Shown: positions 1 through 13,165 of the stretch, one piece after another
Position numbering within the stretch: position 1 is the stretch's first letter
How the letters are laid out: each line of letters begins with the position of its first letter
Source: Calliopum simillimum
Taxonomy: Eukaryota; Arthropoda; Insecta; Diptera; Lauxaniidae
Assembly: GCA_951812925.1 (NCBI GenBank)
Contig: OX638371.1
Coordinates: 2,604,001-2,668,000, forward strand
Direction of reading: 5' to 3'
Length of the DNA stretch: 64,000 nt
Made by a program: the position numbers and the translations under genes
The notes under the pieces: model-generated
Databases searched by the model: none
Told to the model about the DNA's origin: nothing
Seen by the model: the letters and a program-made list of their open reading frames with translations, nothing else

Positions 1-1050
1 TTTTACGGGAACGAAAACAGCTTTCATATGACATTTTAACATAAGTTCATAATTATGTGCAAATAAATTAAATTTTCGAAAATTAATTCAATTTATAAAT
101 AAATTTGCTTTATTATTTATTTGTTATTTTTTTAAAATGTACAATTTCTCGTGTGCACAAAATTTATGTTGCGTCATTTTTTTGAACTATTGAAATCTGA
201 GTAAGGTTTAAGGCACGCTTCTTGTGCTTTAGACTGCCTGCCAATATAAAACTTTTTATGTTCTCGCTAACGTTGCTCTGATTGTCCATCAAAGTGTAAA
301 AAGCCTCAATGCATGAAAGCCTAAAAGTATGCAATGACTTTTATGTGCTATTCTCACAATTGTATCATTTTCAAATTTTTATGTTGCATGTTTTTAGGCA
401 CAATATAACTCTAAGGTGCAATGCTTCGCTTGACCAAACCAAGCATACAAAACACCAAAATTTACAACCCATGTTGCCAAGCACATAACAGAGAATCACC
501 TAGAATTAACTTAAAAAATTTTCTATTTTTGTTGCAGCTGCCAAATTGTAGGCAATGTGGTAACTTCGTTGCTGAAATTATCATTTTTAGCATTGCTGCT
601 TTTTCATTTTAAGCTGCTGCTACAATGAGCCCAACCTCAGCATAGCTACAATGGTTAAGCCATGAGGCATGGAATATTGCCGGGCAGCAATTACATTATA
701 CGCTTTGTGTGGCGTGGTAAAAATAGCCAGCAAGAAAAAGTTGCTAAACTTATGCATGATATGCAGTCAAGATTTTAGCAGCAAACAAAAGAGAAATTGG
801 TAATTCTAACATCAATGTTTTTCTAAAAGCTACGTATATTTACTCATATAAAGTTACCAGTTTTAATACTATCTAACAAAAAATAGCAGTTTTTCTAATG
901 TGCTGGGATATTTTCAAGTTATCAACCATAATTTTTGTTCATTTAACCGCCAACTAAAAAATTGTTTTCATGGCAGTTGCTTTGTTCGGGACCTTTCTTG
1001 TTGCAGTTAATTTTCAAAACAGCGGTCAATCGCAAAAAAACAATGGCTGT
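1..1050. other. AT-rich non-coding stretch
   Basis: No gene is visible. The only open frames are under 105 codons, with no codon structure and no recognisable domain. A small hairpin lies near 208-230, with AAGGCAC facing GTGCTTT. I see no repeats shared with the rest of the window. Confidence 0.6.
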
Positions 1051-1109
1051 TACAACAATAACAGAAACAACAGCAACAACAACAGCAACAACAACAGCAA
1101 AACAACAAA
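1051..1109 (+). repeat. CAA/CAG-type trinucleotide microsatellite
   Basis: A run of ACA, CAA and CAG triplets with a few interruptions. In one frame it reads as poly-Asn/Thr, but the frame closes quickly and shows nothing else protein-like, so I treat it as a simple repeat. Such tracts are common in fly non-coding DNA. Confidence 0.85.
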
Positions 1110-4100
1110 TGTGCCAAAAAGCGCAAAAACAATATGGCAATGGTCTTGCGGTGGTTTGGTAAGCCCTAATCACCTTGAGTTGCAGCTACAGCAATTGGTT
1201 GCACAAACTGAAAGATGTAGTACACGAAGAGAAATAAAACAATTAAGAAAAAGCAAAAAGCCAAGAGATTCATTTGTTTAGATGTAAAAAATATGACCCT
1301 TTCTCCTCTCACTTTACTCTTGTGCAACTTTTTTTCGACCATACATTCGAGTGATTCGTATGTGGATTTTTAATCATATACAATATAAGTCCTTTCCAAT
1401 CCTTGATGAAAGTTCAAGTTGGAGCGCCTCTTTAGTTCAGGTTATCAAAATCGTTTAACGCAAACATTCCAATTTAAGTCCATATTTACTAATTTTATCT
1501 CAAAATAATTCTCTTCGTGTGGTAACGGAGTTGCATCTAATTTTTCAATATTGCACATACTTCTTTATTTAGTATTTGTATAAAACATTTATAAGGATAT
1601 TTTTCTCGATTTCTAGATTATAGACGAAATAATGTGAAACTTTTTAGGTCTATCAACAAGCCATTTTTCAACCACCTCCCACAAACTATGGGTGGGGAAG
1701 TGCCTGATAATATTTCCGAACAGCCAAAAGAACAGAGTAATATAAGGCATTAACTGAGTATCTGCCTGATATAATTTTTTTGTTATGATTTTCAGACTTT
1801 TAATCCCTCATGTTACTTAAGGCTATGCAATTTTTAAGTAGCATGCGATTTTTCCGTCCCGTGAGACTTTGAAGTTTCACAAAATAAAATATTTTTTTAA
1901 CAAATTTAAGCAAAAAAAAATATTTTCAGTGATAGTGTAAGTTTATAATATCTTCAATAAAAAACTCTAATTCACAGCCCTTTCTACTATCTAATGCTCG
2001 ACTCACATTCACAATAGAATGACAGCTTGCTAGCTTTGTGTTGGGAAAATCTTTTGTTCTTGGGATTTCTTGCTTTGACTTTCTTTCGGTTTGTTTGACT
2101 TTTTTATTTCTGTTATCATTTTCTTAAACATTTCTGTTTATTTTATTTTTTGTTTTGAATTTTGCTTTGTTTCGATATTTTTCATTTTTTTGTATGGTTT
2201 ACTTCAATTGTTTTACAGACAAAAGTAGCAGCAACAGCACCTGAAGCAATAAATTTTCACCCAGAGTTAATATCTTCCATGGACAATAAAAGGAAAACAA
2301 AAGAAAACAAAGCCGAAGAAGAGAGACATCGTCATTGTTTCAGGTGCACAATGCAACAATACTACCGCATCTTTTGCCACGCCCACACTCTGACATACAC
2401 AAAAATTTCAACTGTGTGCGTTGGCTATACGAGTATCTGTGCTCAGTTGTGCTTAGAGCGCTGAGAGTTGAAACGCTTCAAGGAACACATTGAAATTGAA
2501 TGGAGGAGTTGAAAGCAAACTGACTGTCAGTTTATAGTTTTTTGTTGTTGTTGTTATTGTCTGTTTTTTTATGACAATGGCATAATGTTTGGCACTGGGC
2601 AGGGGGTCGGGTGGAGTAGTGTGTTGGGAACGCATATTCGTGAAAGGTGTGAAAAAGCGTTAAGTGAAAATTATGTGCTTTTGAATTTTATTGTTATTGT
2701 TATAGTTGTTGTAATTGTTTTTCTTGTTTTCATTGTTTTTGTATTGTAGTTGTTGTTGCTGTAATTTTACTTAACACAAACAACAATAGCAACGAGTTGT
2801 TAACTGAGCAGCAGCGCTCTTTCACTTTCCCATTCAATTCCTTCCATTCACGAATGCTTGAACATTTTTTGACAGTTTGAGGCTTTTGTTTTTGCCATCA
2901 TCACCGCTGCTGTTGCTGTTTCTGCGTAATATGAAAACAATGGCAACACTGAAGTGTAACCTAATGAGACTTGAGGGAATTTTCGGAATTTCATGTTTTT
3001 CTTCTTCTACCTTTTGTTCAGGTAAATGCCAAAAGATAAAACCGCGCCGCAGTGTTGGCATAAACTTTAATTTTCATTAGAAATCAGATAAAATGTGTAA
3101 AATTAACAAATTATTGTGAATGATAAAGTTGTGGAGCTTATTTGACATTTCGAACTAACGCATTGCTGAAAGACATAATGAGCAGTTTTGTGCTAAAATT
3201 CGACACATTCAAAAAAATAACTGAAACTATGCAGCACAATCATTTAATTTGCATTTTTCAGTGCTTTCTTGCTTGATTCTCGCACACAAAACAAATGCTT
3301 CGGTACACACCACATCATGAAATTGTTGGCATAACTTTATCTCTTAAGTAAAAATGTCAAAAACTTTGACAACAGCAAGTGGGGATAACAAGTTAAGCAG
3401 CATTTATGGCTTTGTGTTATATCCCCCAAAAAGTATGCAACAACAAAAAAAAAAAAACTTTTTAACACATGCTGTGATAATCCCTAATAAACAAATTAAT
3501 GCGATAACAAACATTAGGAAAGCAGCAAATACGCAGCACGCAAAAGTCGCAAAAGTTTTATTTTCATATTAAAAAAAAAGTATAACAAAATTTAATGCAA
3601 AACATTATATGGTTGAAGTTTTGAAATAAAAAGCTTCTTTGACTTCTTCTTTGCATCACCTCCGACCACTTCGTGATAAACGAATGTTCAACATGTGTTA
3701 AAGAAAATGATAAGTTAATGGAAATTAATAAATATCTACAATATTGCGTCACTGAGTGTTTTTTCTTTCCATCATTATATGTTAAGAGCAATCCCGAAAC
3801 TAACCACTATGTTCTTACACCCGATACCCAATCAAATCTGGCAAGGAGAATCCATAGCTGAAGACTGGCTCATGAAGTGCCAAAAATTGGTGATTGTGTA
3901 GGTTTCGCTACGTCAAAACTACAATTGCATTATGATTATGCCAACTCTATCGAAAAAACTGATAAAAATACTTCAAACCTGTGCTAGCGAGAAATCGAAG
4001 CCTTTGATTCGGAAACAGAAATATCCTTCTGCTTCAAAAATTGGTTCCAAAAACAAGTGGTTGTCTGTATAGTTTTCTGGGAGTTCAAAAAAATGGGTTG

Positions 4101-4188
4101 TTTTATAGATTTCGTTGTGTTTTTTCCGAATTTCAATTTTGAAATCACGTATCTTTGCCGATTCGCCTCCATAATGGAAAAATAGCGC
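1110..4188. other. AT-rich non-coding stretch with small GTT tracts
   Basis: No gene recognised. There are short TTG/GTT microsatellite patches near 2539-2560 and 2690-2770, and T-rich runs around 2100-2200. Near 2220-2460 the base use is slightly less biased, but no frame there is convincing. Confidence 0.55.
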
Positions 4189-4203
4189 CTAAAAGCAGTT
4201 TTT

Positions 4204-4398
4204 TAACAATATCTCGCTAACTTTTACATCTAGCGAAAAATGCTGATAGACGATTTTGTAGCTCACTTTCCTATAAAAATTGCCTGGGATTTGTTTTCGT
4301 ACGAATTGTAGCTTAGGAGATATTTCAGTGCAAAGATTTTTTGCGAGCTTTAATTTTCTAACATTAATATGGTACAATAAGGTGGTAGGCAGTGCTAG
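4204..4398 (+). repeat. Dispersed repeat, copy A
   Basis: The segment starts with the phrase AATATCTCGCTAAC, followed by TTTTCGTAC and then an AGGAGATAT motif. The same order and spacing recur at about 22079-22245, with many substitutions. It is an old interspersed repeat of unknown class. The ends are approximate because the match decays gradually. Confidence 0.55.
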
Positions 4399-5663
4399 AA
4401 AGAGACACTTGATGTCAGTGACTTCTGGAACAAAAAAAGAGGTTACCTTGAGACATAAATTTTGATATATCATAATTTAAGATCGAACTGTAAATCACGA
4501 ATATATGATGAAAAATTTTAATAGGCGACCCCTACGTTCAGCCAAAAAAAAAAATTGTTTTTGGGAATTGTGTTGCAAAAATGCATCAGATTCAAAGGTG
4601 TACGGTGGATTTTTTTTTTTTTGTGATATGGTCTAGTGTATATATGGTGTATGAGTGTACATAATCATGTGGTAATTTTTAAGCTGCGATAACTCTTAAA
4701 CGGTGAGTTGCAGATAAAATGTAAAATTACCCATTTATACGTAATTGCTTTTTCTATAAACAATATTTTTTTATTTTTTTATACGACTTATAATTGAGGA
4801 GATTTTTTTACAAATCATAAAACAAAAATCATTTTTGAAGAATATCTCCAAAACGATAAGATTTAAAATATTTTATTTCACGCATTATGTACAAAACGTA
4901 ATTCCCTATAAAAGTCCCTATGAAAATTGTTTCGTGCGACGAAGGGTTTGTGCGAAAATCAACATATATTTATGAACACTTAAGTATACTCTTCATTTTA
5001 CATTTTTGACAAAACAACGTAGGTATTTGCCGCCTTAAAGGTAAAATGTCGGAGAGTTGTAGTTCGGAAAGAGCACACTGAAATCTGTGAAATTTCTCAT
5101 TTTCAAAACTCACGGAAAACTTTCCAGGTAGAACCACTAAATGATTGTACTATTCGTATCACCATTAAGCAGACCCATGAACGACAGGCTTCGCTACAGT
5201 TGATATTCATAATGTGAATTGGCAGACATTTATTAGAGTTACCAAAAATTTTGCTCTGTTTTCACGAAAAGTTTATTTGAAGGTGTTAAATATACAATAT
5301 TCAATTGAAAGAACGATATCGGTCAGATGGCCTTCCCCTGAGTTCATGCACATTTCTACTAGTTTTGCTATAATTTTAATTGCTTCTTCGAATTGGTTAT
5401 TTTGTTGTCAAATAGTTTTCTACTCTGTAGGACCACGGACTATTCCAAAACTAGTTTGGATGACCAACTAGTTCAAACTCTAGTCCAATTATATGTAAAG
5501 TTCTATTTACGTTTTGAGACCAGAAAATGGGAAATTTCATATGGATTACATTGAGACCAGAAGGAGATTACTTGTCTCTTTTTTCAACATCAATTTCAAA
5601 GAATTTAATTTAAGTATAAATTTCACACAAAAACGTCAAAAAGTTCTACAGCATTGCGCTCCG
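4399..5663. other. AT-rich non-coding stretch with an ACTAGT-containing patch
   Basis: No gene visible. Between about 5358 and 5485 there are several ACTAGT or CTAGTC motifs (for example AACTAGTTTGG and CAACTAGTTC), resembling the denser cluster at 40.8-41.3 kb. The rest is featureless. Confidence 0.5.
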
Positions 5664-5674
5664 GGTACGAATCT
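5664..5674 (+). other. Isolated B-box-like (tRNA T-loop) motif
   Basis: GGTACGAATCT matches the tRNA B-box consensus GGTTCGANTCC at 9 of 11 positions and is followed by a T run at about 5693-5698. No A box lies upstream, so if tRNA-derived it is only a 3' fragment. The match could be chance. Confidence 0.25.
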
Positions 5675-5807
5675 CCTGTACGGGTGAAAATTTTTTTATT
5701 TATTCATTTTTTTATTATATTGATATGACTATGTCGATCGATATCTGTGTTATTTTCCGCTCCGAAGATTGTGTCTAATAAATAAAAATTCAAAAATTTA
5801 AATTGGA

Positions 5808-5860
5808 GGTTCTGAACTTGGGTCTCTCCACTCTGCGCGAGTCATTAGGCCGATATGCTA
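5808..5860 (-). repeat. Degenerate tRNA-like (SINE-like) internal Pol III promoter
   Basis: On the minus strand, TAGCATATCGG (5860-5850) matches the A box TRGYNNARYNG except at one position, and AGTTCAGAACC (5818-5808) resembles the B box. The start-to-start spacing of 42 nt is close to the value in an intron-less tRNA. The arms do not form a convincing cloverleaf, so this is not a functional tRNA. A tRNA-derived SINE head or a decayed tRNA pseudogene is the likeliest reading. Confidence 0.35.
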
Positions 5861-5874
5861 TCGTTTTTTCTTCA

Positions 5875-7310
5875 CCACAGTGGACGAACAGCCAAACTTT
5901 TAATTAAATAAATAGACCAAAAGTGTTTCCATTGGGACAACTATTTCTACCCATCCTACAAGGCATCAGTCTAATTGTCTAAACCCTACGACATTTGACG
6001 CTATTTCTAAAAAATAAGTCACATTCACGTTATGACATTATTTTTGTCTCACCTTATGTGCAGTTCATAAATCCTGGCATTACAGGCAATTTCAAATTCA
6101 ACACAAAGACTTTTAGCACCACATTTCCCTTCATTATTCCCTTAAAACAGCAATGCCGTTTTCAAATCAATTTTAATATTTTCTCAATAAATCAAACAAC
6201 TCAAGGATTAAAGGATTAAAGTTTTACTAAAAACATATATCATCAGTTCAGTCTTGCAATTTTTTTGAATTTCATTGCAATTACCACATTGTAAAGTTGC
6301 ATTTATAATGCCAGACATGTACATGCAACGTACAGTAAACTATACATATCCTTTACAACATATCCTGCTGTTCAGCACTAAGACTGTTTATCTGGCTGTC
6401 CGTCTGTCTGTCAATAAAATATCAATGCATACACTGCAATGCAGCTGAGCTTTTACTGTCTGTCTGCGTGATGTTTGCGTTGAATTATTATTATGCGATA
6501 TGTTGGAGTTTGCTTTTTAACAGCAGCAGCAGCACAACTTACGTGTCATGAAATGAACACTGGCATCACTGTCAAAGTGCTGCTGTTTTTTCTACAGATT
6601 TTGCTCCAAGTCAAAAATGTCAGCATGACCGCTATTTCTACTGCTGCTGCCTATTTTTTTTTTTTTAAACTAAAGCTGCTTTTTATGACTTACAAATTTT
6701 ATAAAGCAAAGCTCGCTTTTATTTCCAAATTGGCAATTTTTGTTTTTTTTTTTCCATAAATTTTTTTCGCTGCTTGGGATTAACTTTGAAAATCTATGAC
6801 CAAACGAAAATGGCACGCAATATGGTCCAGTGAACGTATTTAACAAAAACCAGCACAAAAAATATTGTGATCCCAATTAAATCCCTTTGCACGCAAGATA
6901 AAGCCATTGGTTTCAGCGCAGCAAAACTAGTCAGGATAAATCTAGTTCAATTTTTAACAAGGAATCAAGTATCGCCATGTGTCACTATGGAAATGTGTTT
7001 ATGCTTAGCTTAATACATACACTAGTTAATACTTAAATAATGATAATAGAACTGCTGAGTCCAGATAATTTGATCTTTATAGTCTATATTTAATTTCACA
7101 TGCTTTGACATTGTAACAAATTGACACAACGAAATTTTAAATGAGATCTCAGTTACTTTTTTTATTTGATTTGCAGTCGTTAATTCTGAATCTGACAAAC
7201 ATTCGGCTCCATCAGTTCTGTGATTCATGTTATTCTTGCTCTAAAGTGAAGAAAACGCATTTGTCAAACACATGGCGTACATTTATTCCTTTTTAAATCA
7301 TATCTTTAAC
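5875..7310. other. AT-rich non-coding stretch
   Basis: No gene visible. A short run of GTCTGTCTGTC-type repeats lies near 6396-6415 and a small CAG run near 6522-6532. T/A homopolymers explain the longer open frames. Confidence 0.5.
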
Positions 7311-7314
7311 TTTT

Positions 7315-7455
7315 GCAATCTACTTTCTGAGACATCAACCATTGAACATCAACTCTATTCAAATTTAATGTAGTCCTTTATACGTAGTCCTTTAAACGTA
7401 GTTGCGATGCCATTGCTTAAATGGATGATATCTCAGTAACTAGTGATCCAATTGA
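7315..7455. repeat. Imperfect hairpin, member of a dispersed family
   Basis: Near 7322 the sequence reads TTTCTGAGACATCAACCATTG, and near 7423 its diverged inverse, TGGATGATATCTCAG. The same motif, roughly TTTCYGAGACATCATCCATTG, recurs near 58395 and as a tight inverted pair at 62483-62570. It is probably a small foldback or the arm of a larger element. Confidence 0.4.
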
Positions 7456-8598
7456 AAAAAATATGAGATAAGAAATAATCAGAAAGATGAAGGCCGTACA
7501 AAGCTTTTAAGAAAAGTGAACCACACTTCTTCCTGAATGAAAGCCATTAGTCTCAATATGGCATTTTCTGGACACACAATCTAGGATCTGATCAGGAAAG
7601 ATCTGAGAGAAATCAGTAGAGCACTTAAAAATGTGAGATTTCTGGACTATTCTGAACAACTATTTTCTTAACCATTTTTCGAAGTTCGCAATACCAACGG
7701 AGTTATTTGATTTCAAACTGAACAAATAGCTATATTTCGTAAACGCCTAAAGTCCCTCTACACAGCATATTTCACGGTAACGATAACGTTTTTTTTTTTT
7801 TGTAACCAGCATCGTACATTACCGAGCGATTATTTGTATTTTGGTCTGGCACATTCGATTTCCCAAGCTCTCCGTTAGTTTTGCTAATTTCAAAAAATGG
7901 TAAAGAAAAAAGCTGCTCAAAATTGTCCCAGAAATCTTAAATTTTTCGGTGTTTTACTGATTTCTAACCAAGCATAAAACAGTGCAATTTCAGATAATTC
8001 TAGAACTTCGATAAAAAGCTAAAATAAGGCATCGTATGAACTTTGTACAACAAGGAAACATTATATCTTCCACACGATACTAAGAATATCCCTAGTTCCT
8101 TACTAAACCAGCAAAAAGTCAATTTCCAACAGAAAAAAAAAATCGGAATTGTGTTAAATTTATTTACTTGCAAATAATTTTTCAGCCATTTTATCAGCGC
8201 TCAATTTGCAAAATGTAAATACAATGTCGTCGCAGCAATGACTTTGCATCAAAAATAAAAGAAATAAAATGGACAGGCTTTGGCTAAAACTTTTCTAATT
8301 ATCCTTTAAGCCAACACAGCCAACACAGCCAACCAGCCAAGAGGCTAACGCCGCAACCAACAAGCACAAGGACGACAGCCAGCCACAACCATAGCAGAAA
8401 CAACTACAACAACAACAAGTACAATTGGCATAATGTTGCTCAAAGGCAGCCTAAGTTGTTGTGAAGTGCGTAAATGAAAGGCCAAGGATTTGCAGCGACA
8501 GCAGCAACAACAGCGCTCTTTAGCACAGATATTGTTTTGATAACTATGGGGTATAGTTAGAGCCTGATGTCTCATATTCATCAGTGTTGCTATTATGT

Positions 8599-8600
<2 letters not shown>
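7456..8600. other. AT-rich non-coding stretch
   Basis: No gene visible. Around 8310-8410 there are CAA/CAG-rich and GCCAAC-rich patches. Open frames here are only reflections of those simple repeats. Confidence 0.5.

Positions 8601-8633
<33 letters not shown>
8601..8633 (+). repeat. (GTT)11 microsatellite
   Basis: An uninterrupted run of GTT triplets, or AAC on the other strand where it reads as poly-Thr in one frame. It sits in otherwise unremarkable sequence. Confidence 0.9.
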
Positions 8634-10654
8634 AAAGTTGAAGTTGTTTTTGTTGTCATAGTGACGCTTTTGGGCTTTCGTAATTTAGTTTACATAACAT
8701 TTATGTTATATTTATTATAAGATTTTTTTTTTTTTTTTTTGTTTTTATGAGCACGGGCATCAAGTTAACATCTCTGTGTTAAAATTTGCTTTGAGTTATG
8801 AGCGCACAAGTACAGTGAGCTCTACTTCAAGCAAAGTAGTGAGAGAAGTTCTGTTTGCTGGAAGTAAATTATTTAACTATTTACTAAGTACTCAGTAACA
8901 GCATTATAATCACTCATCATCAATTTTTAAAAGAATAATGGACTGTTTTTGAACAGTTCACAGGGGAATGTTCTATCATACTGTCATTTTGGGTATGTAA
9001 AAAAGTGCTAAACATTTGTAGTGTTTCATTTTAATTTTCATTAATATATTCATATACAAACTTTTTTTTGCCGATATCGTCTAACTACGATTAAAAAAAT
9101 AATGCATCTTTAGTGTAAGTTAAGTAAGTTTTTGAGTACTTTAATAGAGTTAATATTTAAATTTTATTTAAATGGTATTTAAATTTTCCACATTTGTAGT
9201 GTTTAAAGTATTGGTTTTGAGGGCATCAACCAATTTTGAAGAACTTGATCTATGTAAGTAAATCATTTTATTTGTATTTTATGTGTATATAACTTTTCTT
9301 TTAAAAATACTGTTTTTTCTAAACAAAAACCTTTCAAATGTTCCTTTTTGGTAAATTTATTTTTTGTTTCTAGGTCAAAAAGAGGTGGTTCCTGTATATA
9401 TACCTTTAAACCTTGACATCTTATAAAACTATTTCCTTAAGATTGACTATTTTACTGATAAGGCATTTACATTTATCCATCAGATTATTTCCCAAATTAT
9501 GAAATTCTTGGATTTTCTCAACTCTAACAAATTATGCAAATAAAATCAAATTTACACTTTCTTCTTATAAACGTTTAACTCAAAAGGTCAAACCTTAAAG
9601 TTTCCCATATACCGATAGCATACTGTATAATCAGCGCTTTCTGTCACTTTGTCAATATCTTAACACGCGTATTTGCATAAAATCCAATTGAAGCTGCTGC
9701 TCTTGAAGGGGACTTTGTTTCATCATTTCAAAACTAAATATTTGAATAAACGCTTAAAAGATTTATGTTGCGGATATTAAAACTTCTGCGAAAGAAGATA
9801 AACAAAAAGTACTAAAGTCATCAGTTGATGATGATGCCAGAATGGATGGATGGATGGACGTATGGCACAAATAATGACAGCATGAAATGAAGATGGCGAA
9901 AGCATACAAGCGAAACAATTAATGCGTCGCACATATTTTGGTAAAATAAAAATGATTTTATGGAAAATTTGAACAAGAGGAAATATTGTTAATTTCCTCA
10001 TGAGAAACAAAAATCTTTGACATTTCAATGTGGTCGAAATTAAAATGTCAACAACAGCAGTTGCTACTTTGCTTCTTATCTCCGTTATGGTTGTCACTGT
10101 CTCTTATCCTGTTGTCCTGTTGCTTTTGTATTTTATTTTAAAAGAAAATAATTTTTATTTTCTTCTGCTCAAAATGTGACAATTTAAGCCAATGAGGAAG
10201 CAACACAAAGTGCAACTGAAATGAAAGAGAGCAAAAGTTATTGTCTGTGGAAAGTTAATTAAAACATTTTTACTTTTTGAAAGTCTGTATTAGACACTCA
10301 TTTCAAGTATCACTTGATGTTTCTTGCTTCCTGAGTCTTTCCTCATATTGTTGCCATAACTTTAGTCCTGCACTGACCCATATAATTGCTATCATTTGAC
10401 AGTGACAAGCAATCAAGATTTTCGTGTTGATTTTTTAAATTTCATGTGACACTCATTGAGATTGTGTTTAAGAAGAACTGCCAAAAAACAATTGCCAAAT
10501 TACGATTGAAATTCCCAAAAAAAAGGCCAAGATATAATTTGACGAATGTTGACGTCCTCATTTGTCAGATAAAAATAACTTGAAAGGCAAACGTTATATC
10601 CTTAGATATAAGGGAGTTACCGGTGATTATCAAAAATAACCAAAAAGGAATATC
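8634..10654. other. AT-rich non-coding stretch
   Basis: No gene visible. It contains a short (GGAT)n run at about 9841-9858 and T/A homopolymers, for example around 8721-8740. Confidence 0.5.
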
Positions 10655-10830
10655 GAATGAAAAATGTCCAAAAAAAAAACATCCAATAAAAAAATTTCCA
10701 TTAAAAAAATGTCCATACATTTTTGGATGTTTTTTTGTTTGATGTTTTTTTTTTTTATGTTTTTATTTTTGGAGGTTTTTTTTTTTAGATGTTTTTCATT
10801 GGATCTTTTTTTTTGTGTTTTATTTTGGGT
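10655..10830. repeat. Low-complexity A-rich then T-rich inverted block
   Basis: A series of TGTCC/ATCC words separated by A runs (10660-10715) is followed by GGATGT/GGATC words separated by T runs (10720-10815). The two halves are rough reverse complements, so the block can fold back. An 80-codon Phe-rich open frame across it (10664-10906) is a by-product of the T runs. Confidence 0.5.
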
Positions 10831-11005
10831 ATTTTTGAGTGGAATCGGAGTTACCTATAACTTATTTCTGAGTGTGCGAAAATTTTTGGAAAAAATTCAA
10901 GAATGATAACTATTTTGAGCTAAAGTCACACATAGTAAAATCTCACTTTTTACCTGCATTGCCAAAACTGGTCTATTTACATATCTGAGTGTATTTTTGC
11001 TCGTA

Positions 11006-11703
11006 GGGGAACTGATGCTATTGTGGTGTAGCTAATGTTTGGGTGGAATTTGAAAAAGATCTGTTGGATCAATTTCAGCCAAATTTTTTTATGCTGAAAA
11101 TATTTCAATAAAATGTGTGCAATTTCTTAAAAAAAAATTTATTGAGCAAAATCTGAAAAAAGTCAAAAAAGCTGTTTTCAAACAGTTGGCAGGTAATGTG
11201 GTATATATGGTGGCGCAATGTGGTATTTATACTGATCAGTACTGTAAAGTGGACTAGTAATGTGGTACATATAAGTAGTAGGGTAATGTGGTATACTTAA
11301 GCATACAACCAAATATAAAGTTTGATAGGTATGACATAAGTTCATAATAGCAAAATTGTAAAGATCAAATTGGAAACTTTGTGAATTTACATAGTTCAAT
11401 ACTTACTTTGCAATACTTAGGAATCACCTGTATTGACTATAAATAAAACTTCACCAAAAAGCAACTTTATCTTAACAAAATTTTTTTGCAAAAAATCCAG
11501 AAAAAAAAAAAAAAACACACGCGACTTACGTTTCGTTCAATTGACAACGGAAAAATTTTGTTTGGTCCATGTCAGCAACACATCCCTGGTTTTTCATGTT
11601 TTCTGACAGGATAAAAGCAGTGACGTTCGCAGGTTCTTTCCCAAATCGGAGATATGCGACCATACCACATTGAAAAACTATACCACAATAGCATCAGTTC
11701 CCC
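11006..11703. mobile_element. TA-flanked MITE with GGGGAACTG ends (pogo/Tc1-mariner type)
   Basis: The left end, GGGGAACTGATGCTATTGTG, is repeated in inverse at the right end (about 11674-11703), and the target dinucleotide TA is present on both sides (11004-11005 and 11704-11705). The element is 698 bp with no coding capacity. Inside, the motif TAATGTGGTA occurs several times between 11190 and 11300, like the ends of the 39.3-kb element. TA duplication with roughly 25-bp inverted repeats is the Tc1/mariner/pogo pattern. The pogo assignment is by analogy with the transposase-bearing relatives at 17.9 and 30.7 kb. The TIR/TSD structure is seen directly; the superfamily is inferred. Confidence 0.8.
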
Positions 11704-12099
11704 TATATTTGCTTATATCATTATATTGTCAGTCTTATACATATGCATATGATTTATGTTATCTTAGCAATAAAATGTTGCGGCCATTCACACATAGCAG
11801 CATTTGAATGTACAAAAGGATTAAAGAAGCACAAGTACCAACTGGGACAAAGAAATATAAAAAGGCAGAGTTGCCAAACTAATCCGAAATCTTATTTTTA
11901 GAGGCTTATATATTAAATTGTTACAAATAACCTGGGTGATATAAGACTTTAGCAGTACACGTAGAAAAACTAATATGTATTTACTTATCTCAAAATGCAG
12001 AATTTGCTTATTACATTAATTCATTATTTTCTAATTTAATACAATTTTTATAGCCAAATTATTTTCAGATTGAACCAAACATTTTTTTGTTACAAATAT

Positions 12100-13162
12100 C
12101 ACTATGCAACAAATGAGTAAAAATTTTTTCCCCAGGGAATGCCATTATTCATTTTATATGTAAAATGGGCTGCTGATTCCGAAAATTGCATTATTTTTTT
12201 TTTATTTTGTGTCGTTTCGAGATATCGGTCATTTTCGGTTTTTGGACCAAAGAGGAAATAACTTTTTTATAATTTTTCTTTTTTTTTTGTATCGATAATC
12301 AAAACTTTTTGAAAAAAAACACATGAGAAAATCCAAAAAATTCTTAAAGTTAGCGTTAAAAAAAAATACCCGTGTCTCGTCGTTTTTCTCCAGTACGTCA
12401 AATTTTTTTTTAATCGATTTTTGAAGTTTTTTAATCCACTGTACATGAAAAATACCAAAATAGCGCATTCTTGTGCTAAATCGATGAATTGAACTATATG
12501 ATCCTTACATTTGAGGTGTAATATGTGTTCAGTAAACTTATGCAGGATATTACGAGAAATATTTTTGTAGACAATTTTAATCCTCTAAGACCCTTACAAG
12601 TGGGTCATTTCGACCCCATCCCCACATTTAGGTAATAAAAAACGAAAAAAATAGGGAAAAACGCATTTTGGTAACTTTTCAATGAATTGTATACAACTTT
12701 TGCATTTTTCCATCGATTTTTTTAAATGGTATCTTATTTTCTTCACAAATATATAGTCTATGATACAAAATAAAATTAAAATTATAAAAAAGTTACTTCT
12801 TCTTGTATAAATCTGCAGTTGATTTTGATTTTTTGCTAATTTTTCGAAAAAAAAAAAATATTTTTTTTAGAAATCAATTTATTTCGCCAAAACTAACAAA
12901 CCAACCAAAAAGTGATGTGAACATCATTTGTAGGTAATTTAATTACCTTTAATATGACATATAATACATTTAAATACAAACATTAATTCTTGAGATATTT
13001 GTATTTAAATGAAACTATCTTTTTTTTTGGTCCGGAAACCGAAAATGACCGATATCTCGAACACGACACGAAAAAAAAAAAAAATAATGCAATTTTCTGC
13101 AGCCCATTTTACATATAAAATGGATAGTGGCATTCACTTGGAGATTTGACTGTTGCATAGTG
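12100..13162. mobile_element. CACTA-like non-autonomous element
   Basis: The left end CACTATGCAACA is matched exactly in inverse at the right end (13151-13162). Both ends are flanked by TAT (12097-12099 and 13163-13165), a 3-bp duplication. A second, longer inverted stretch of about 110 bp lies just inside: 12137 to about 12247 against about 13030-13135, including GAATGCCA and ATATCGGTCATTTTCGG. Ends beginning CACTA with a 3-bp duplication are the hallmark of the CACTA/EnSpm group. The element is 1063 bp and shows no transposase. The 5-base end motif alone could be chance; the exact 12-bp TIR plus duplication makes a real element likely. Confidence 0.6.
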
Positions 13163-13165
13163 TAT

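Noticed and set aside
208..230. miR-124-like seed (TAAGGCACGC)
   Set aside because: Only the first ten bases fit and the flanks form just a short 8-9-bp stem, not a precursor.
8345..8659. Thr- and Cys-rich 104-codon frame
   Set aside because: Product of the (GTT)n microsatellite and CAG-rich neighbours.
9777..10097. 106-codon minus-strand frame
   Set aside because: No domain, no homology recognised, composition like the surroundings.
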